Source of the DNA: Megaustenia siamemsis
Taxonomy: Eukaryota > Mollusca > Gastropoda > Stylommatophora > Ariophantidae
DNA length: 64,000 nt
Reading direction: 5' to 3'
NCBI GenBank assembly: GCA_032433765.1
Contig: JAVIAB010000047.1
Span: 17,239,511-17,303,510, forward strand
The notes below the pieces were generated by a model. The model did no database searches, was not told the origin of the DNA, and worked only from the letters and a program-made list of their open reading frames with translations. The translations under genes and the position numbers were made by a program. Below are positions 56,597-64,000 of this stretch, piece after piece; position 1 is the first letter of the stretch, and each line of letters starts with the position of its first letter.

Positions 56597-57245
56597 TATG
56601 TTGTATCTGTGCATCTACAAGCTACTCAAACAATGTAGGTTACGCTGGCTTGGCCACTTACATCATATGAAAGATGGCCGCATACCAAAAGATACACTTT
56701 ATGATTACGGGGGCCTCGGTAGCCTAGTTGGGAAAACCACCCGACTAGATTACCGACGTTCGGACAACCCGTGTTCGATTCCCGCTGGGAGCAGTGTGAA
56801 TTGTACTCGTGGTTGGAAAAAAAAAAATACCCCCACGGTCGACCCAGCCGTTGGCAGAAATGGGTACCAGGGTATATTATCCTGGGAAGGTGAGGAATGT
56901 CGCTTCGCATCTGAGTTTCGATGCTTGAGGCTACACTATACAGAAATATCCGAACATTTCTGGATAGGCGGCCGAGCACATATGGGTATACACTCGCGTG
57001 CTAAGACGCCGGTTCAAGTCTCGTACTTTACCTTTACCTTACCTTACACTTTATGAACAACCAGCAGATGACAAAAGAACTAGGGGGCGCCAAAAACCCA
57101 GATATATAGACGTGTGTAATATGGCATGACGACTCTGAACATAAACCCTGCAGCCTGGGAAGACATAGATGCAGACCGCAATATTTGGAAACACACTAAA
57201 GCTCCAAGTCAAGAAAGAAGCGGACAAGCTCATTGAAAAAGAAAA
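56597..57245 (+). mobile_element. LINE-F C-terminal end, split by SINE-3
   Basis: Encodes CRLRWLGHLHHMKDGRIPKD before the SINE and TRGRQKPRYIDVCN after it, a widespread LINE C-terminus. Stops occur after DVCNMA. Confidence 0.8.
56705..57045 (+). mobile_element. SINE-3 in LINE-F
   Basis: Full copy with head cctcggtagcctagttggg and B box gtgttcgattccc. The tail is tttacctttaccttacctt. Perfect 11-bp flanks acactttatga (56694-56704, 57046-57056). Confidence 0.95.
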
Positions 57246-57950
57246 TACACGGCGAAAAAAAAAAACGTTGTTGGGGGCACTGCAAAATCTATAGTTGATT
57301 ATGATTGACGGAGGATATTAATCACTATCTTTGTTGGAAATCAAGGATTGTTTTTGAGCTCACACTGTACCGTTTAGTTTATCAAATAAATCTTAACCTA
57401 AGTTTGACCTAATTCTGGCTCACTGAAGAGCCAAACAGGCAAGACTGGTCAGATAAAATGCTAATTGCTAAGGTAAACTATTAAAAGATGTGACAACATG
57501 AAAACCCGGAAGGGATTACAACGTTCAGGAAGTCACAGTCACAGCCAGTGTCTAGGTTTGAGACAGAATAGGAGAATGACAACTGATGTAGATCATACTC
57601 CATCGTTCTGCTCTGCCTCAGTGTAATGATTAGTATATTAAACAGACATTGAAATGAAAACAACCAACACGGTGATGCGTGCTGAAATGCGAATGTTTTG
57701 GAGCGAGAGGTGTAGGTATAGCATTTACGGTAAAACACTTCACGGCGCAAGTGCGCCCACTTAACACCCTGTTAAGCCAAGACAACAAAAATATTGGGTT
57801 ATCGTTGGGCGGGAGAAAGGGGGGGGGGGAGCAAAGAAGGATCAGAAATAGAAATATCCAGAACTCACTTTTGTTCTAAGGTTTTGGTTCTACACCCCCC
57901 CCCCCCCAACGGTATCTTAGGGAGCAAACAAACAAGTCTTATCGAGTAGG
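57246..57950. other. No recognised feature
   Basis: A C-run (57894-57907) and a G-run (57822-57830) are the only low-complexity marks. Confidence 0.4.
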
Positions 57951-58045
57951 AATTGAATAGGAAAGGCAAACATTTCGTACTGAAGTCGGAAGCAGTGGGT
58001 CGAAAATGAGAAGATATCGCTGATGTAAACAAAGCATCAACGACC
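57951..58045 (-). mobile_element. SINE module related to SINE-4
   Basis: actgaagtcggaagcagtgg + gtcgaaaatgagaagatatc is a decayed reverse copy of the shared module. Confidence 0.5.
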
Positions 58046-58355
58046 ACTCAACTTCTTTTTTTAATGAACGGACAGTGAAGATGGGTAGTCATTGACAATG
58101 CAGCAGCAGCAAAGGTTTTACAACGGCCGCTTGGTCTGTCAGAAACAAAAGCATTAGTAAAAGCACTGATTCTATATATAATGCATGTACTATGATTGTC
58201 ACATTTTTGGTACTGTTTGTTATGTAATTGTAGACATAACATTCTCATGCTGCCCAATACACAGAGCGATAGGTTGGCACATACCAAGAATTCAGAAATT
58301 GGAATTGTCTTGAGCTGCACTATAGCTGGAATCTGACAGTGTTCTGAGAAATAAT
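58046..58355. other. No recognised feature
   Basis: Nothing supported. Confidence 0.35.
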
Positions 58356-58359
58356 AGAT

Positions 58360-58525
58360 AGACAGGATAATAACAGATAATAATAGATAATAGATAATAA
58401 TAGATAGACAGGATAATAATAGATATTAATAGATAATAATAGATAGACAGGATAATAACAGATAATAATAGATAATAATAGATAATAGATAGACAGGATA
58501 ATAATAGATAATAGATAGACAGAAA
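58360..58525 (+). repeat. gataataatagata-type simple repeat
   Basis: Irregular units of taatagata and gacaggataataat. Confidence 0.9.
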
Positions 58526-58930
58526 TACTGGTCAATATGGCGGATAGGCAGCAGGATCTGATAAAGATTGTGTCTGAAAAATGTTCCTTTTTGCAGTTTC
58601 CTCATATTCCAAGTCCGGCTTGCTGCCGGAGCTACTGAGTTTATTGCTCTGTGCACACCGTGAGCTGTGTTTCATCCGGATTGTGTTTCGATATTCCTTT
58701 TGCATACGATGAATGATGGTATCGTATGACGGGGAACAGATGGTTGTGTTCACTTTCTGTACGGTTTCGCCTTATGTTTTGTGGCGTGTGCTGAGACTGC
58801 TATGGTGGAGATTGCAGCTGCCTTTCTTTGTTTAGGAGATTAAATATTAATTCGGATGATTAAGCTGGCACGAGCGGTTGAGCAATCATGGATTTTAATT
58901 CGTTTGCAGTGATACCGGGCCTTCCATAAC
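58526..58930. other. No recognised feature
   Basis: Nothing supported. Confidence 0.35.
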
Positions 58931-58934
58931 CATA

Positions 58935-59610
58935 ATAGATAGACAAATGCGTGGAGCCATCATAGACTGGTCAATGATCCGAGCCATCATAGACTGGTAA
59001 ATGATCCGAGCCATCATAGACTGGTCAATGATCCGAGCCATCATAGACTGGTCAATTATCCGAGCCATCATAGACTGGTCAATGATTTGAGCCATAACAG
59101 TGTAATAAACGATCTTAACTCTAACAGAAAGGTCAATGTTGTTAGCCATTATAGACATGTCAACTATCGCAACTATCACATACTGGTCAATGTTCTGAGT
59201 CATTATAGACTTGTCAACAATCTCAGTCATCACAGACTGGTCAATGATCCGAGCCATCATAGACTTGTCAACGATCTCAACCATCACAGACTGGTCAATG
59301 ATCTGAGCCATCATAGACTTGTCAACAATCTCAGCCATCACAGACTGGTCAATGATCTGAGCCATCATAGACTTGTCAACAATCTCAGCCATCACAGACT
59401 GGTCAATGATCCGAGCCATCATAGACTTGTCAACAATCTCAGCCATCACAGACTGGTCAATGATCTGAGCCATCATAGACTTGTCAACAATCTCAGCCAT
59501 CACAGACTGGTCAATGATCCAAGTTATCGAAGACTGGTCAATGATCCGAGCCATCATAGACTTGTCAACGATCTTAACCATTACAGACTAGTAAATAATC
59601 CGAGTCATTG
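58935..59610 (+). repeat. 27-bp minisatellite with 54-bp dimers
   Basis: Unit gagccatcatagactggtca + atgatcc, alternating in the middle with agacttgtcaacaatctcagcc. Open frames on both strands (187 and 228 codons) follow the period and are artefacts. Confidence 0.95.
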
Positions 59611-59935
59611 GAGACTGGTTGATGATCTGAACCACCACGAGACTGGTTGATGATCTGAACCACCACGAGACTGGTTGATGATCTGAACCACCACGAGACT
59701 GGTTGATGATCTGAACCACCACGAGACTGGTTGATGATCTGAACCACCACGAGACTGGTTGATGATCTGAACCACCCCAAACTCGTAAACCACCTCTGCC
59801 ATAACAGAGTTGTCAATAATCAGAATCATCAAGACACTGGTCATTGATCAAAACTATCAGAGACAGGTCAACGATCTGAGCCATCATTGTCAATGATCAG
59901 AACTATCATAGACTGGTTAATGATCTGCGTAAACA
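59611..59935 (+). repeat. 28-bp array derived from the adjacent 27-bp array
   Basis: Six near-identical units of gagactggttgatgatctga + accaccac to about 59775, then degenerate units to 59935. Confidence 0.93.
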
Positions 59936-59977
59936 TGGATATAAGAAAGTTTTAACTTAAAGCATTGTTCAGACAGT

Positions 59978-60264
59978 GGGAGCCGTGACAGCTCAGTGGT
60001 TAGTGAGCTGGACTACAAAGGACATGAGATAGGCTTCGATTCCAACCGACGGCTTCCGGTTCACCGGGAACCGGAAGCCGTCGGTTCACCCAGCCTTAAA
60101 TGGGTACCGGATTTTTTCTGGGAAAGTAAAGCGGCACGGGCGTAATACCGACCACATTACCCCAAAAACCATGTGCTGAAGGTCTGTAAAATTTATGGTC
60201 ACTAACACCATATTTCCTATACGTCACTTGGCGTGACGGGGGTACTTTACTTTTACTTTATTTT
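59978..60264 (+). mobile_element. SINE-1 with an internal inverted duplication
   Basis: Full copy. Perfect 14-bp flanks attgttcagacagt (59964-59977, 60265-60278). A perfect 19-bp inverted repeat at 60044-60062 and 60068-60086 (5-bp spacer) interrupts the normal body. Confidence 0.95.
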
Positions 60265-60740
60265 ATTGTTCAGACAGTATTATACAACACACGCGAAGGG
60301 TGTAGAAATTCAAGCAAAAATAATAAATGAAATTCCTAAGGACAGAAGTAAAATACCAGATAGGAAATACAATGTTCTTAAACGGAAGAAGTGTGTAAAA
60401 GAAAAGATACAATATTTAAAAGTTAAAAAAATATAAAAAATTCTAAAACAGTAAGATTATTTTAAAAAGAAAATATAGGCAGAGGGGAATAAAAAGACTA
60501 ATTCTGGAAAAGATGACAGAAATAAAAAAAAAAAATCTGAAACATAAATAATACGAGAGAAAGTTCGGACGCTGAAAATATAAGGGTTTTTAAATTAAAT
60601 ACAAATAAAGCTAAGGAAAATAACGTTTGAAAATATATATAATGATAGAAGACTTTTCTGTAGTATAAAGTATAGGATTAAAAATACATATGTAAAGAGG
60701 AAAGAAATTGCTCTAAAACAGAACAGAAAATAGATATATA
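60265..60740. other. A-rich, no recognised feature
   Basis: Very AT-rich stretch. The 67-codon ORF is lysine-rich and compositional. Confidence 0.4.
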
Positions 60741-60750
60741 ATGCTGAAAC

Positions 60751-61301
60751 ATCGGATGGAAGATGCACCACGGAAATAAAAAACAGAATAGCTCAGGCCA
60801 AAATAGCATTTCAGAAAATGAAAAATATCTTATGCAAGTAATCTATGTCAATAGAAATGAGAAAGAGAATTCATCGGTGCTATATAGAACCAATTCTGAC
60901 CAATGGAAGCGAATCATGGACAGTAGACAAACAAATGAAAAGACGATTAGAGGCCACAGAGATGGGATTTCTCAGTATAATGTTGAAAGTTTCCTGGACA
61001 GCTAAAAAGACCAATGAGGAAGTTCTCAAAGAGGCCAACACAAAAAGGGAGCTCTTAAAAAACATCAGAAAGAAGCAATCAACATTTTTCGGGCACATCA
61101 TGGGAAGAGGAAAGTTGGAACACTTGGTTACAACTGGCAAAATAAAAGCAAAGAGAGATCGCGGACGACAAAGAAAGAAAATAATTGATAGCTTGTGTCA
61201 TGGCATGGAAAACAGTCAACAACAGAACTGATACGATGCACTGTAGATAGAAGATTGTGGAAGGACATGATCGTCTACGCCAACCGGTATGGCACATGAT
61301 G
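60751..61301 (+). mobile_element. LINE-B 3' portion with target-site duplication
   Basis: Sense copy starting at ATSDGRCTTEIK-like sequence. The main frame, 60845-61231, reads SIEMRKRIHRCYIEPILTNG, WTAKKTNEEVLKEANTKREL and FFGHIMGRGKLEHLVTTGKI. It frameshifts at the end. Perfect 10-bp flanks atgctgaaac (60741-60750, 61302-61311). 5'-truncated. Confidence 0.92.
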
Positions 61302-61311
61302 ATGCTGAAAC

Positions 61312-61889
61312 CTAAAAATGGGTAGGCATATGCATGTTATGAACTATCGTACATATATATTCATACACACACACATACATACTTACATACAAATGAATAT
61401 ACGAATTCAGTATATTCTACAACATACGAGTATAGGAGTGGGGTATGTTTTAAATCTTACATATAAGAATGTAAGGAATGAACGACGCGGGAAGGTATTA
61501 CGTTATTAGCAGACAGGAGAATGTTTTACAAGAAAGACAGTGTTCCTATAAAAATGTTCTGCAGCTGACAAAATTGAAGTTGTTCTAAAATAGGAAAAAA
61601 AGAAGGTAGGGATAATGTTCAGGAGAAGCACACATTTGAAGATATCCCAAAAAAACTATATGTAATTTTAGCATTTTATTTTTTGTGAGATTTATATAGC
61701 ACGAAAAATGATTGCTAGAACATGAAATATGAGATGTGACCATTAGAACAATGAGTATGTTTAAGAGAACAAAAATGGTGACAAATGAAGATTAGACGGT
61801 AAATATGAGGAATGCTTACAAGAAGGAAAAAAAGATTAGATGTGTTTGTTAACTCAAGCTAAATGAGTTGAGTGTAGTAGAGCACTCTT
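61312..61889. other. AT-rich, no recognised feature
   Basis: A short acacacatacatac tract near 61365. Otherwise nothing supported. Confidence 0.4.
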
Positions 61890-64000
61890 TGTGTTTAGTG
61901 TTACACCCAAGAACAATGGATGTGAAAAGTGTTCTACCCAAGAATAATGGATGTGAAAAGTGTTCTTCTACCCAAGAACAATGGACGTGAAAAGTGTTCT
62001 TCTACCCAAGAACAATGGATGTGAAAAGTGTTCTTCTACCCAAGAACAATGGATGTGAAAAGTGTTCTTCTGCCCAAGAACAATGGATGTGAAAAGTGTT
62101 CTTCTACCCAAGAACAATGGATGTGAAAAGTGTTCTTCTACCCAAGAACAATGGATGTGAAAAGTGTTCTTCTGCCCAAGAACAATGGATGTGAAAAGTG
62201 TTCTTCTACCCAAGAACAATGGATGTGAAAAGTGTTCTTCTACCAAAGAATAATGGATGTGAAAAGTGTTCTTCTACCCAAGAACAATGGATGTGAAAAG
62301 TGTTCCATCCAAGAACAATTGATGTGAAAAGTGTTCTTCTACACAAGAACAATGGATGTGAAAAGTGTTCTTCTACCCAAGAATAATGGATGTGAAAAGT
62401 GTTCTTCTACCCAAGAACAATGGATGTGAAAAGTGTTCTTCTACCCAAGAATAATGGATGTGAAAAGTGTTCTTCTACCCAAGAACAATGGATGTGAAAA
62501 GTGTTCTACCCAAGAATAATGGATGTGAAAAGTGTTCCATCCAAGAACAATTGATGTGAAAAGTGTTCCGTGTAAAAACAATGGATGTGAAAGCTGTTTT
62601 ACCCAAGAATAAAGGATGTGAAAAGTGTTCTTCTACCCAAGAACAATGGATGTGAAAAGTGTTCCATCCAAGAACAATAGATGTGAAAAGTGTTCCATCC
62701 AAGAACAATGGATGTGAAAAGTGTTCTACCAAGAACAATGGATGTGAAAAGTGTTCTACCAAGAACAATGGATGTGAAAAGTGTTCTACCCAAAAATAAT
62801 GGATGTGAAAAGTGTTCTTCTACCCAAGAACAATGGATGTGAAAAGTGTTCTACCCAAGAATAATGGATGTGAAAAGTGTTCTTCTACCCAAGAACAATG
62901 GATGTGAAAAGTGTTCTACCCAAGAATAATGGATGTGAAAAGTGTTCTTCTACCCAAAAATAATGGATGTGAAAAGTGTTCTTCTACCCAAGAACAATGG
63001 ATGTGAAAAGTGTTCTACCCAAGAATAATGGATGTGAAAAGTGTTCTTCTACACAAGAACAATGGATGTGAAAAGTGTTCATCTACCCAAGAATAATGGT
63101 TGTGAAAAGTGTTCTTTTACCCAAGAATAATGGATGTGAAAAGTGTCTTTTACCCAAGAATAATGGATGTGAAAAGTGTTCTTCTACACAAGAACAATGG
63201 ATGTGAAAAGTGTTCTACCCAAGAATAATGGATGTGAAAAGTGTTCTTCTACCCAAGAATAATGGTTGTGAAAAGTGTTCTTTTACCCAAGAACAATGGA
63301 TGTGAAAAGTGTCTTTTACCCAAGAATAATGGATGTGAAAAGTGTTCTTCTACCCAAAAACAATGGATGTGAAAAGTGTTCTTCTACCCAAGAACAATGG
63401 ATGTGAAAAGTGTTCTTCTACCCAAGAATAATGGATGTGAAAAGTGTTCTTCTACACAAGAATAATGGATGTGAAAAGTGTTCTTCTACACAAGAACAAT
63501 GGATGTGAAAAGTGTTCTACCCAAGAATAATGGATGTGAAAAGTGTTCTTCTACACAAGAACAATGGATGTGAAAAGTGTTCTACCCAAGAATAATGGAT
63601 GTGAAAAGTGTTCTTCTACACAAGAACAATGGATGTGAAAAGTGTTCTTCTACCCAAGAATAATGGTTGTGAAAAGTGTTCTTTTACCCAAGAATAATGG
63701 TTGTGAAAAGTGTTCTTTTACCCAAGAACAATGGATGTGAAAAGTGTCTTTTACCCAAGAATAATGGATGTGAAAAGTGTTCTTCTACCCAAGAACAATG
63801 GATGTGAAAAGTGTTCTACCCAAGAATAATGGATGTGAAAAGTGTTCTTCTACCCAAGAACAATGGATGTGAAAAGTGTTCTACCCAAGAATAATGGTTG
63901 TGAAAAGTGTTCTTCTACCAAAAATAATGGATGTGAAAAGTGTTCTTCTACCCAAGAACAATGGATGTGAAAAGTGTTCTACCCAAGAATAATGGATGTG
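61890..64000 (+). repeat. 28-34-bp minisatellite running off the window, about 65 copies
   Basis: Unit aagaacaatggatgtgaaaa + gtgttcttctaccc (34 bp), with shorter forms lacking the ttct element (about 28 bp). Caa/taa (aacaatgg, aataatgg) and acc/aca variants occur. Long and short units often alternate right of 62800. Minus ORFs near 61968-62246 and 62475-62793 are artefacts. The right edge is not seen. Confidence 0.96.

Overview
This window looks like repeat-dominated, gene-poor nuclear DNA from an animal. I found no host protein-coding gene, no rRNA and no free-standing tRNA gene. What can be supported is transposable elements, fragments of them, and tandem arrays. The mix (several tRNA-derived SINE families, 5'-truncated LINEs with trinucleotide tails, I-group-like LINE ends with RNase H domains, Tc1/mariner-superfamily DNA transposons, many minisatellites) fits a lophotrochozoan such as a mollusc. 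That placement is inference from general familiarity with such elements. Family names used here (SINE-1 to SINE-8, LINE-A to LINE-G) are local labels.

Layout. 1-4.3 kb: SINE-1 copies, two related 31-bp arrays, LINE-C and LINE-A ends. 4.56-8.4 kb: a 27/28-bp array followed by a 51/52-bp array. 9-18.5 kb: mixed SINE and LINE insertions, with small arrays at 11.0, 15.5 and 17.7 kb. 19.05-20.5 kb: a 24-bp array. 21-28 kb: dense nested insertions (SINE-2 and LINE-E inside LINE-C; a chimeric retro-insert in SINE-6; LINE-D inside SINE-1; LINE-A). 28.7-29.75 kb: a SINE-1 whose 3' end has expanded into a 42-bp satellite. 30-39.6 kb: SINE-7, LINE-B, LINE-G, LINE-C, microsatellites and 55-bp and 35-bp arrays. 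40.5-43 kb: SINE-4 interrupted by a complete Sailor-like DNA transposon with two in-frame stops. 44.1-45.4 kb: a 44-bp array with an 11-unit higher-order repeat. 46.46-47.87 kb: a complete mariner-type transposon with an intact 351-residue transposase inside a TA microsatellite. 48-51.8 kb: nested SINEs and a 27-bp array. 52.2-54.2 kb: a 22-bp array. 54.5-57.2 kb: SINE-2, SINE-5, SINE-1, LINE-G and LINE-F with a nested SINE-3. 58.4-59.9 kb: 27/28-bp arrays. 60-61.3 kb: SINE-1 and LINE-B. 61.9-64 kb: a 28-34-bp array running off the end.

The most useful content is relational. Target-site duplications (TSDs) and interrupted copies give an order of events. At least four repeat arrays grew out of transposon sequence. 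Two retro-inserts look like template-switch chimeras. Many of the longest open reading frames (650-700 codons) lie in tandem arrays whose units lack stops; they should not be annotated as genes.
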